Origin: Halicephalobus mephisto
Taxonomy: Eukaryota; Nematoda; Chromadorea; Rhabditida; Panagrolaimidae
Reading direction: 5' to 3'
Length of the DNA: 64,000 bases
Assembly (NCBI GenBank): GCA_009193035.1
Contig: SWDT01000070.1
Span: forward strand, 682,001 to 746,000
Shown: one piece after another, positions 9,420 to 20,609 of the stretch
Layout: each line of letters begins with the position of its first letter
Numbering within the stretch: position 1 is the first letter of the stretch
Notes under the pieces: generated by a model
Told to the model about the DNA's origin: nothing
The model's database searches: none
Seen by the model: the letters and a program-made list of their open reading frames with translations, nothing else
Translations under genes and position numbers: made by a program

Positions 9420-12300
9420 TATTGTGAGAAAGTGAAATATTTTATGACCAATTTTTTTGACCAAAAATAATGGCATTATTATGTGGGGAAAAATAAAAAT
9501 ATTTTGCAATTATTTATCGATGAAAAATAATGTTACAATGTGGAAATAGAACTAGTTTGGGACTATTTGTTATTAAATAATAAAAAAAAATAATTTTCTA
9601 AAAATTAAAAAATTGTTAAATTACAAAAAAAATTAATTTATATTTATTTTGTAAAAACTAGAAATCGTTGCAATCTAAAACAAATTATTTATTGCTAAAA
9701 AATTAAATATTTTCTTTATAAAAATAATAAAAATATATTTATTGTTAAAAATTAAAAATAATTTGTAACTGTTTTTTCTTAAAAAGTAGAAAGTTGTTAT
9801 CTTAGGAAACCAAAAACTGTTTGTTGTTCTAAAATAGGATGTTGCTATGCTGCAACAATGGAAAAATTTTGCAACTATTTATTATTAAAAAGCAGAATGT
9901 TATTGTGTTAAAAACGGAAGTAATTTACAATTTTTTCTTTATTAAAAATATTTAAAAATTTACATTTGCTGATGGAAAATAATATAAAAGTAAATTTCGA
10001 TATATCAGAAAAGCGAAAAAAGTATATTTAGTTTAAAAAGGTGGGAGTTTGTAATTGCTTTTTTAACACACAAATATCATTATAAAAATTGAATTAATTG
10101 ATATTTACTGACGAAAAATTACATAGTTGTGGTGTAAAAATAGAAAAAGTTTGAAACCATTAATTGTCAAAAAAATAAGAGGATTTTACACTTGGAAAAT
10201 GGAAATATTTAGGATCGACGCTTTAATCAAAGCACAACCGAACTAGAAAGAACGCTCTCGGAACGAAAAACCCTGAATTCGCAGTTGGTTACTGTAGGTC
10301 GGAAGAGCGCTATCAGTTGTTTTTTTCATAATTGTTACTTTATTTTTTAAATTGTTGTTAACTATTTATTATTTATTTTTATCATCATTATTTTCTACGC
10401 GTTATTGTTACTCTATTAAACGATTCTGATATCTTTCTGTCTTACGCAATCCCAGAACGAAAATCTGCGCTTTAATCAACTGGTCTGCTGGCTGGGACTT
10501 TTGGGCATCGGTTTTGGTATTAATGATGTTGTTTGTGCCACGATTGATATTAAACTATTATGGTATCTTCCCATCTTTCACGTGGTTCCTATAGATTTCG
10601 TAACGCTACGATTATTGTTAAAGATGAGATATAAAAATAATTCGCAGCAATGTATTAATCAAAAGTACGGGGCTATTTGTTAGGAAAATAGATATTTATA
10701 CCCATTTGAGGAAAATTAAGACGTTATTGTGAAAAATTAAGTTTATTGATTAAAGAGTAGGATGGCATAGTACTGAAAAACCAGATAGTTTCTCCTTTAA
10801 TTAAAAGTAAGATGTTCTTGTGTTAAGCGGCCAGTTTATAATAATTTGGTATTTAAGAAATATGCTAAAAAAGTGGAAAAATTTATATATTTGCTCATGC
10901 AAAAGCAGAAAATCCCCAAAAATTGATCGAAAGGAAATTGTATAAAAAAGCACATAATTGTTGGATAAAAAGTAGAAATCATACTTTTAAAGAAGATTAT
11001 TTTTTGTCCATTTGTGGATTAAAAAGTAGAATAGTATTATCTCGGAAATTTCATCCTTTATTAAAAATGAAATATTATTGTTGCGGATTTAAGGGAAAAT
11101 TACGTTCATTTGTCGTTAAAAAGTAGGGTACTATTAGGTTACATAAATAGAAAATTTATGTCTACTTTTTGATGAAACAAATTTTTTTACATTCAAAAGC
11201 GAATTTTATACTTTGGATGAAAAATTAAAACATTGTTTTAAAAAATTAAATATTTACATTAATTTGGCATTTCAACAAAGAATATTATCATATTCTTCAA
11301 TTTTGAATATTTTAAACAATTTTCGATTAAAAAGTTAAATAAGTTTAAAAAAATAAAAATTTAATTTCGAAAAAGACTTATTTTTAAAAATAAAAATTAT
11401 CGAAATTTTAAATATAAATATTTTATAAAATTTCTCAATTAAAAAAAAAGATAATGTTACGTTCGAAAATAGAAAAATCGATAAATGTTTATCGGCTAAA
11501 AATTAAAGATTATGATATTTTTAAAATGTGAATGTTTCATCAGATTTTTTAATTAAAAATGACGTATTAGAAAAAATAAAAAATTATTAAAATTTGTTTT
11601 TAAAAAAGTTTTTGTAAATGAAATTTAAAAATTTACATATATGTGTTGTTTAAAAATTAAAGATTATTATAATTTTAAAATATGAATATTTCATAATTTT
11701 TTAAAATTAAAAAGTAGGATACTTATCTTAGAAATTAGAAGTTTTTAGATTAAACTTTCTTATAAAAATTGGGATTTTTAGATTAAAGTTTTTTATATAA
11801 AAAATTGAAATTTACATAAAAAATTGGAATTTTTAGATTAAAGTTTTTTATATAAAAAGTTTGAAACTTTTAGATTAAACTTTCTTATATAAAAAATTTT
11901 AAAAATCCACGTATAGTTGTCACTTGGAAAAGTAAGAATTATTGCACTTTTAAATTAAGATTAGCGTTTTCTTATTGACGAATAAAAAAATAGAATATTA
12001 TTATAGTAGAAAAAGGTTTTAAAAATTGAAGATTAAAAAAGTAAAAAAAAATTTTTGTTTAAAAAAAAGTAAAAAATTATACTTTTTAAAAAACATTTTT
12101 AAATTTATTTATGAATTAAAATAGAATATTATTATAGTAGAAAAAGGTTTTAAAAATTGAAGATTAAAAAAGTAAAAAAAGTTTATTTTTTGTTTAAAAA
12201 AAAGTTAAAAATTATACTTTTAAAATATTGTTATTTTTTAAATTTATTTTTGGATTTAAATGGAGGATGTTATTGTACAGGATAACCAGAAAGTTTATAG
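9420..12300. repeat. Decayed satellite-like region, diffuse 50-60-bp motif
   Basis: About 2.9 kb without a gene. A motif resembling TTAAAAAGTAGAATGTTATTGT followed by AAAATGGAAAAATTTTGCAA recurs loosely: near 9790, 9835, 9890, 10750, 10815, 10965, 11025, 11060, 11115, 11710, 12120 and 12260. Copies differ by many substitutions and indels, which suggests an old tandem array. The piece 10200-10310 and 10440-10600 is less AT-rich (CGAACTAGAAAGAACGCTCT), and I could not assign it. No frame shows coding character. Confidence 0.5.
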
Positions 12301-12348
12301 GAATTTGTTGATTAAAAAGAAGGAGAGAAGACTCGAGTATTAACGAAG

Positions 12349-12481
12349 CTAATCGTCGGCATCCGTCGAGAGAAAAGGACAAACTCTTTCGAGTCCAGGA
12401 AAGGAAAAATTGGTCCAGTTAGATTCTTTTTTGCTCTTATTAGAAGCCAGTCCTTGGATCGATGAAGCCGCGCAGATGACG
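12349..12481 (-). CDS. Possible terminal exon of an unidentified minus-strand gene
   Basis: A compositionally normal 133-nt island in AT-rich DNA follows an acceptor TTTTTTAG on the minus strand. All three minus frames are open at its start. The frame I favour reads VICAASSIQGLASNKSK and ends in ADAD-like acidic residues (STDADD) before TAG. A second exon-like island on the same strand (12905-12960, MVTFPEIRHKSLE, then a GTGACA donor) could belong with it, but the phases do not fit the favoured frame. No family is recognised, so this is a candidate only. Confidence 0.3.
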
Positions 12482-13640
12482 CTAAAAAATTAAAAATATC
12501 GAATTCGAAAAATTTGTAAAGTAAAAAATAAAAGATCAAAAATACCAAATTCGAAAAAGTTTGTAAAATAAAAAAATATCGAATTTAAAAAAATTGTAAA
12601 AAATAAAAAATATTAAATTTTAAATTTTAAAAAATTTGTAAAATAAAAAATAAAAAACTTCGAATTTAAAAAAATTGTAAAAAATAAAAAATAATAAATT
12701 TTAAAAAATTGTAAAATAAAAAATATTAAATTTTAAAAAATTGTAAAAAAATAAAAAATATTAAATTTTAAAAAATTTGTAAAATAAAAAATAAAATTTG
12801 GAAAAATTTGTAGAATAAAAAATTTTTGACTAAATTATATTCGACTTTTTTATAAACAATTATTTTTTTGAGAAAATATAACAAAGAAAAATTGAAAAAT
12901 GTCACTTCCAGACTTTTGTGACGAATTTCTGGGAATGTCACCATAAAGATAATTGAAAATGACAAAATTTCAAGTTATTATTAATTTTTTATTAAAAAAA
13001 TATTTTTTTTAGAAAATTTTAAAAATTCAAAAATTTAAAAATTTTATTTTTTTTTTAAATTTTAAAAATTCAAAAATTTTATTTTTTATTTAAAAAAGTA
13101 TTTTTTTAAGAAAATTTTATTTTTTAGAAAATTTAAAATCAATTTTCTTCATTTTTAAACAAAATTTTTTATTTTTTTAGAAAATTTAAAATATTTTTTT
13201 AAATTTTTTTAAATTTAGAAATTTTATTTTTTATTTTTGAAATTATAAAATTTATTTTTTTTATTTTTTAAGAAAATTTAAAGTACTTTTTTTATTTTTA
13301 AATTTCGAAAAATCTTGAAATTTAAGTTTTTATTTTTTTAAATTAGAAAATTTAAAATATTTTTTTAGTTTTTTTTGAAAACAATTAAAATTTTTATTTT
13401 TAGAAAATTCCAAGTTTATCCACACATCTAATTAAATTTTCAGGAACAAAAAAATAGAAACATGTTTATTACTTGATGAAAGTCTTGATGGATTGTTCTC
13501 AGTTTTCATGAAAAAGAGAAAAAATGGCCACTCCCTTTGGTTTGAAGCAAATTACTAGACCGACAAAAACAAAGTTTCCATTTTTTCCTTAAAAAACTCC
13601 TTTTCGATAACCAGTTTTGCCTTTTTAGAAGGCCAATCCC
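12482..13640. other. AT-rich, low-complexity spacer
   Basis: It is dominated by runs of the type TTGTAAAATAAAAAATATTAA (12480-12830) and AAATTTTAAAAATTC with T-tracts (12970-13400). I see no gene apart from the exon-like island mentioned at 12905-12960. Confidence 0.5.
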
Positions 13641-13649
13641 GAGATCGAT

Positions 13650-14125
13650 ATCAAAATCAAAATTGCAGTTTGCTCGCAATATTTAGGCAAATCGAGCACT
13701 ACTTTTATAATTACATTTATGAACATTTTGAGAAAAATAAAAACTGCAATTTGCGTGCAATATTTAGGCAAATAAGTTAATGTCGAAATAAAAACTGCAA
13801 TCTGCGCGCAACATTTCGGCAGGTAAGTTGATGTCGAAATAAAAACTGCAATCTGCGCGCAACATTTCGGCAGGTAAGTTGATGTCGAAATAAAAACTGC
13901 AATTTGCGCGCAACATTTCGGCAGGTAAGTTAATGTCGAAATTATTATCAAAATAAAAACTAACTTTCACTCAATATTTAGGCAGATAAGTTAATATTGA
14001 AATAAAAACTGCACTTTGCGCGCAATATTTCGGCAGGTAAGTCAACATAAAAACTGCAATTTGCTTGCAACATTCTCACAGACTGATCGACATTAAAATT
14101 TAAAATTCAAAATAAAATTTGCAAT
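13650..14125. repeat. Minisatellite, 51-bp unit, about eight copies
   Basis: The unit reads AAAAACTGCAATTTGCGCGC, then AACATTTCGGCAGGTAAGTT and GATGTCGAAAT. The three central copies (13790-13940) are nearly identical and outer ones diverge, as expected if the array grows from its centre. Because 51 is a multiple of three, long open frames run through it on the minus strand; these are artefacts. The core TTGCGCGCAA is shared with the array at 5443-5670. Confidence 0.85.
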
Positions 14126-14486
14126 TTTCTTGCAACATTTCAGTCAGATGAATTTATCAAATTATTTATAAAAAAAATTTAATTTTGATTTTAATATTGA
14201 AAATTTCATAGAATTCAGAAAATGACCATAGTCCAATTTTTCGAGTCAAAAGTGTCCAATTTACATTTTCAATTACGTAATAGAGCCAGAATAGTCGCTA
14301 TTCTGGAAATTCTCGAATAAAACAAAATTCCGTCCAATTTTAAACTTTTTTATGCAAACATAGCCAATTTAAAATTTGAATAAAACTCCAAATTCAATCC
14401 GGAAGTTTCTCCTATTTCCCAATAAAGATAAAAAACATCATTGGGATCAATTTTCAAAAAAAAAAACAAAGATATGTTTAAAAATT

Positions 14487-16851
14487 TTAAATTTTCCGAC
14501 ATTGATTTTCTAAAAATTCGTATTCCTCGTTCCATCCTCGTTTCTTCAAGTACGGTCCAACTTTTAACAGACATTTTTCGTGGTAGGAATTAATCCAATC
14601 AATGTGTTTCTGATCCAGGAGAGATTTCTGGATTAATTCCCGCTGAATAGGTACCCAAGTCAAGGCTTCAAAACTCAAAAAATTATTTGCTTCACTTTCC
14701 AGAGGTCCTGATGAAACTATTTCGTAACAATTTTCGATTCTAATTCCAAATTTGTTTGTTTCATAATATCCCGGTTCAATAGTTATAACTTGACCCTTAT
14801 GAAGTCCACCATCTGGTCGAACAGATCTATATCCAATTCCAACTAAAAATTAAATTATTAAACAAATTCCAAAAAATTATTTTAAATATTAAAAAACTAT
14901 TGGAAAATTCCCAAAAATCACTAAATATTTCCAAAAAAGTTATTAAATTTTAAAATTACTTAGAAATTTTAAGGTTTTTTTAATTTCAAAAATCTTTAAA
15001 AAGCTACTAAATTTTTTAAATTTTAAAATTAAAATCTTTAAAAAGTTCTTAATTTTAAAATTACTTAAAATCTCAAAAAAAGTTATTAATTTTCAAATTA
15101 TTTAAAAATCTCAAAAAAAGTTATTAATTTTAAAATTACTTAGAAATTTTAAGGTTTTTTTAATTTCAAAAATCTTTAAAAAGTTCTTAATTTTAAAATT
15201 ACTTAAAATCTCAAAAAAAGTTATTAATTTTAAAATTATTTAAAAATCTTTAAAAAAGTTATTAATTTTAAAATTACTTAAAATCTTTAAAAAAGTTCTT
15301 AATTTTTTAATTTTAAAATTACTTAAAAATAACTTACTTGGACCTTCATGAACGTTTAAGAAATGTCCTACACCATGACCAACACCATGTCCAAAATCAT
15401 ATCCTTCGTCCCAGAGAAACTTCCTTGCAAGTATATCCAATCTAGAGCCATTGATTCCATCAGGAAAATTAGCATTAGCATTATCAATATGACCTTTCAA
15501 AACCAATGTGAACATTTTCGAAAAATAAGGATCAATTTCGTCCGAAAAATTGACTGTTCTCGTCACATCCGTCGTTCCGTCTCTATATTGACCACCTGAA
15601 TCAACCAAATATACACTATTTTTTCTTATTTCTGTATTTCCATCCAATTCATTTGGATGATAATGCGGAAGAGCTGCATGATGATCAACTGCTGAAATAG
15701 TTGTAAAACTTAAAGATACAAATTTTTCAATATCTTTTCTATATGAATCTATTTTTTTTGCTGCAATTAATTCTGTTATTTTTTTTTCTAAATTAATTTC
15801 ATTTTTTAACCATAGTAGAAATCTAACAACAGCAGCACTGTCCCTTATGTGACATTCTCTCATCCCTTCCATTTCTACCGTATTCTTGATTGCTTTCATT
15901 CCTTGAATGTGCGAAATTCCAACAATTCTATTTTCTTCCGAAATCAAAGTTCCCAAAAAATAATTCGTCGAATCCGGAACATAAACTTTGTGATTTTTCG
16001 AATTTTTATGTTTTTCATGATAGGATTTAATAAATTCTTCTGTTTCGTCGTAATCGTGAATCGTCACATGTTCCAAAGTAGAAAAATCCGAATCGTTTAA
16101 TTTTCTTTTGTCCACAAAAAAATTAATTGAATCCATTGTTATAAAAATTACTGAAAAAACCAACGGATTATATGGGATATCAAATCCACGGATATTCAAC
16201 AGCCAAGCAATGTCATCTAGACATGTCAGTAAATATGAATCACATTTTTTCTTTAAAAATTTTTCTTTAACATCTTCAATTTTTTCTATTGAATTTTTTC
16301 CACATTCTTCTATCGAAAGCATTGTAATTTTTTTAATTATTTCTTCTGGACGATTATCCCAAATTTTATCAACCAGATTTTCCTTCAATGGAGTTGGAAC
16401 AAGATCACTATCCTTCAATTGCTTAACAAACGTGATACCTTGACTGATGCTGAATAAAGCAGGATCAAAACCAACAGCATCTCCACTTTTGAGGTTCATC
16501 GTCAACCATTCCGAAGGTTCTACAGCTTCTGAAATTCCTTGTTTCATCAACTCCCATCCAGGTTCAAATTCGTTAACTGCTTGGATAAAGTACCTTCCGT
16601 CTGTCCAAAGTAGAGCTTTATCTTCCGTAATTACTGTAAAAGCATTAGATCCACTAAATCCAGAGAGAAATTTAACTCTAAAATCTCTTTCTGCCAAGTA
16701 TTCACTCTAAAAATAAAAATTCATATATCAATTTTTTTTAAAACAAAAAAATTCAAACCTGATGAGCATCCGTACTTGGCAAAACGTAAGCTTTAATTTT
16801 GAATTCCTTAAATAATGATCGAAATACTTCCAATTTTAGATTTTTTGCCAT
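14487..16851 (-). CDS. app-1: Xaa-Pro aminopeptidase P (cytosolic APP1 type)
   Basis: Exons 16851-16759, 16706-15338 and 14842-14487 give 605 residues, close to the 610-625 usual for eukaryotic APP1. It removes an N-terminal residue before proline, using two metal ions, in the cytosol. The N-terminal domain shows LPSTDAHQSEYLAERDFRV, FLSGFSGSNAF and WTDGRYFIQA. The pita-bread catalytic domain has the metal ligands in VYLVDSGGQYRDGTTDVTRT (D about 400 and 411), FGHGVGHGVGHFLNVHEGP (His), ITIEPGYYE and IRIEN (both Glu). All catalytic residues I can place are intact. The start ATG lies just after TTTCAGAAA, consistent with trans-splicing. Intron 1 uses the donor CAG|GTTTGA. Intron 2 (15337-14843) is AT-rich with short direct repeats. 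The identification is secure. Confidence 0.95.
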
Positions 16852-17114
16852 TTTCTGAAATAAAACAATATTAAAAATTTTTAAATTATAAATAAACAAA
16901 TTCAAGCGTGTTTTAAGACAAACATCGAACAAAAACCAAAAAATGATTTTTCTTCAACTGATAACACTCCAATTTGCACAAAAAAAAATTATCAATTAAT
17001 CCAAAAAAAATATTTTTTCGAACAAAAACCGATAAATTTTTCTCCAATTCTGTGAAAAAATAAATTTAATACTTTTACACCGTCAAAACAGAACAGACAC
17101 CAAGTTAGAGATCA

Positions 17115-19638
17115 TTAACAAATCTGAACAAGAATTTTGGCTCTAATATCTGTATTTTGGAATATTGCTCTGATTAATTTTTTAACTTCTTCTGGTTTCA
17201 TCCAATGAGCAAGTGGACCTTTGCCGTTACACCATCGATCTGCAATATTCATCAAAGATTCTTTAAGACAAAAAAGAACTTCTTTTGTTCTGTGATATTC
17301 TTTTTCACATATAACTCCTATTGTTTGTTCACCATTAACCGTCATAATTTCTTCAAATTCTTTCAATAATCGAGATAATTCTTCTGCCATATGAGTTGAA
17401 TCATCTTCTGTAATGTCTTCTTTCGTCAAAACAACCTCAACCAAGACTCCAAGTGTGTGGGAAATAATGGCTCCAACAGCACGAACATAAACAGCGTCAG
17501 AAAATACACCTTTCCAAACATCCGACACTTGCTTAACTTGTCTCAAACAAGATTCAACGACCTTTCGACAATCCGAAAGAGCACTAGCATTCATCAAGTT
17601 CGCAAAAACTAAAAAAATAAATAATAATTTTTAAAAATCTTAAAAAATTTCCAAAAAAATTAAATAGTAATTTAAAAATTTTAAATCAAACAGTAATTTA
17701 AAAAATCAAAATTAAAAAATAATTTTAAAAAATTGAAATTAAAAAATAATTTTAAAAAAATAAAAAAGTAATTTTAAAAAAATTGAAATTAAACAATAAT
17801 TTTAAAAAAATTGAAATTAAAAAATAATTTTAAAAAATTAAAAACTTACTGTCATCGGGTCCAATTAAGGTAGAAATATCTCTTCTCATATGCAGTAAAT
17901 GGCCTTCCAAAGTATCAGCAGCAACTTGTCGAAGTTCGGTTATTAAAGAAATAAAATTAGCATGATTTACAAGTTCTTTTGGAAGTTTTGCCTTCAAATT
18001 AAGGCTAGAAAGAATCAAAACATGAGCAATATAATGACATCCATTGTAGAATAAGGCTCCAAAAAGTGGAACTGCTTTGATAACTTGATCATGACTTTTG
18101 GATGATGCCATTAAAAAAATTCTAACTATATTTGATCCTGTTGTTAAAAGTTTTCCTGAAGCAACATCTGATTCAGCAGTACAAGCTTCATCCAGGGTTT
18201 TTGTCAACAAATCTCCGAAATCTCTTACGTTTCTTGCAATTCGGCATTTTCGAAATTGGAGAATTTTCGGAAGTTGAGAATCAGAACCAATATCCAGTTT
18301 TCCACTTTTTAGACCAGTTTTTGTTTCAAAATCTTCCATGAATTCCTTCAGATCGTCGTTTATGGCAGAATCGGTCGTGGTTCCGACATTGACTTCTTCA
18401 GAACAAGTTTCCAAGGCGAGATCCCGGGCTTTTTCGCAGATTCTGGCACAACGTCGGGTTATGAATATTTGATCAAAGTTCTCAGAAAATGCACTAAATG
18501 AAGCCGAATCGCCAGGGAAGAAACCTAAAGTGATCAACAAAGAATGCAAATCATCAGAAGCTTTTTTAACTGCTTCAAACATTTCTATTTTTTCTTTTTC
18601 ATAAGGAACAGCAGGAGTAAGGCATTTCTTGATCACCAAATCGGCCAATTTTGACTGGAGACGAGTACCCAGAAGAGAGGCAAAGGTGTGGGAGTCTGTT
18701 TTGTATCCTTGGACCGCTTCTCCAAACGCCTTCAAAAAGGAAAAAATGGCCTCCACAATCGACAACGGCTCGGGAGTTCCTTTAGGGACATTTTTGAAAA
18801 TATTAAAACTAATTTCATCTGCTGTTTTCTGAATTTTCACAGATTCTGATGGAGTAGCAGATTCCACGATTCTCGAGCAGAAGCCTTCTAGAATTAAATT
18901 CGACAAATTGTCCAGTTCAGAATCCAAGGAATCAGCCAAGGATAGAGCCTCCAAAATGGCGTTCATTTTCTCCTTCTTCATCGGATGGATGGTTAAAGAA
19001 ATGACTTTTCCAGCATCAGCACCGGAACAAGAAATGAACTGCCGGAAGGATTCCTTCAGATTGTGGACAAAGTACACTTTTTTGAAACAAAAATCATCAA
19101 CCATGGTCTCGGCGACTTTCTGAACCTTTCCGTCCTTGGATCCAGCAATACCGGCAAGTTTCGGGATAGCTTCACAAAGGACCTTCATTCCGTGAGCGTA
19201 ATCGTGGGCAATGTCGTATTCGTTGACGCGTTTGTAAATTTCCTCGACATCGTAGAGTTCCTGTAAATGAGCGGTGAAGGAACGTAAAGCGTCCAACTTC
19301 GTCCTCGGTCCAATATTGAGGGCTCCAACTTCAGATTCCAGGTCGACAATGGACTTCTCGAGGTCGTCAAGTGCGGTCGAACAACGATGAAGAACTTGGG
19401 TCAAAGGAAACTGGACATCCGAGAACGTAGATCCGGGATTTTTGATGGAGTACTTGTTCTCAACATCGGCAATTACCTTGTGAGTGTCTGGAAGGAGCAA
19501 AGGATGGGGATTAAGGGGAGGTCGATATATGAACTCACCGTCTTCGATCTGTCTTCTTAGTTCCTCGATCCTGGCATCCAGTTCAGAATTCGAAGGAGAA
19601 TTGTCGACTTGCTGGAGACGGTAGTGGATCGCTGGCAT
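17115..19638 (-). CDS. czw-1: ZW10 kinetochore / RZZ and Dsl1 tethering subunit
   Basis: Exons 19638-17850 and 17608-17115 give 760 residues, against about 780 in human ZW10. ZW10 acts with ROD and Zwilch to bring dynein and spindle-checkpoint proteins to kinetochores, and with other partners as an ER-Golgi vesicle tether. The protein is all-helical with an early segment rich in Leu and acidic residues (ELDARIEELRRQIEDG). The C-terminus (EEVKKLIRAIFQNTDIRAK) matches the characteristic ZW10 ending. The start follows TTTTTAG|A directly, a likely trans-splice site. The single intron (17849-17609) is low-complexity AT. It lies upstream of aminopeptidase P on the same strand, but the about 260-bp gap gives only weak support for an operon. 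I rely on overall resemblance and the C-terminal motif. Confidence 0.85.
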
Positions 19639-20254
19639 TCTAAAAATCAAAAATTCAAAAATAAATTTTTAAAAATGGCGCGAAAATTTTCAAAAATTTC
19701 GAAATTTGAATAAAACAATTCTGACCGGAACTACAGTAATAGAATTCCTCCATTGGTGGACATGAGTGTGAAAGGAGGGATGAAGTTGAAGAAGATGAGG
19801 AAAAAGAATGAGAAAACTCGAGATAACCGTTATCCTTTTGTCCGTCGGTCCAACGAACGAGAAATCAGTCAGTTGGCAGTCGGTCAACCTTTCGCCACGT
19901 TCCACTTATTTTTTAAAATTCTTCATTTATTTAAAAAAAATAAATTTTCTAAATTTTTCATTAATTTTTAAAATTCTTCATTCATTTAAAAAAAAATAAA
20001 TTTTCTAAATTCTTCATTTATTTAAAAAAAAATAATTTTTCCATTAATTTTCAAAAAAAATTTATTTCTTAAATTTATTTATTTTCGAAAAATTGAATAA
20101 AACAAAATTTATGATTATTGTAGAATTTATATTTTTTATAAAAAGTAGAATAAATTATAATTAAAGATTTTCTAGATTATGATATTTGGATAAGATTGAA
20201 GGACATTATTTGAGATTCTGGAGGTTTTCAGAACAGCATGGATATTAATTTTGT
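19639..20254. promoter_or_regulatory. Probable ZW10 promoter region and AT spacer
   Basis: The part 19725-19905 has mixed composition, including a G/A-rich stretch (AAAGGAGGGATGAAGTTGAA) and TCGGTCCAACGAACGAG, and is the likely promoter of the minus-strand ZW10 gene. Short open frames on both strands here have no coding support. The part 19910-20110 is AT-rich with a direct repeat (AAATTCTTCATTTATTTAAA). Confidence 0.4.
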
Positions 20255-20600
20255 ACATTTCCGGTCTCAACTGGAAAACTCCGAAAATTCGTGTCGAGAC
20301 GATTTTTTAGAATTTCGTAATATTTCTACTTTTTATAATTAAAAATTTTTTAATTTTCAGAACTTTATAAAAATAAAATTTTGTACATTTCCGGTCTTGA
20401 CTGGAAAATTCTAAAAATTCGTGTCGAGACGATTTTTTACGGAATTTCATTTTGCGTATTTTTTATAATGTTATTGAAATTTTACAAAAGCATATAAATC
20501 CTAAATTCCACAATTTTTGGTCTCGACTCGAAAGTTGCAGAAATTCGTGTCGGGAACTTTTTCCAAATTTTGTTATACACGTTTTTGTTCTTCACAATAA
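20255..20600. repeat. Tandem repeat, about 129-bp unit, three copies
   Basis: Each copy carries GGTCTCGACTGGAAAATTC, then AAAATTCGTGTCGAGACGAT and a T-rich tail. Copies start near 20261, 20391 and 20519. Within each unit GGTCTCGAC and GTGTCGAGAC are inverted complements, so the unit can fold into a hairpin. It lies in the 3' flank of the methyltransferase gene. Confidence 0.75.
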
Positions 20601-20609
20601 TAAAGTTTT

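Noticed and set aside
10501..10683. 60-codon frame with hydrophobic stretches, possibly a transposon piece
   Set aside because: No recognisable domain and no splice context. The block is slightly less AT-rich than its flanks but I could not link it to a family.
13625..13970. Two overlapping 68-108-codon minus-strand frames with repeated THLPAEMLRA-like units
   Set aside because: They exist only because the 51-bp minisatellite unit is a multiple of three.
5443..14125. CRISPR-like arrays (regular repeats)
   Set aside because: The arrays are contiguous tandem repeats without unique spacers, in a eukaryotic context.
19690..19905. Open frames on both strands upstream of ZW10
   Set aside because: They overlap each other, lack splice or trans-splice signals, and the segment fits a promoter better.
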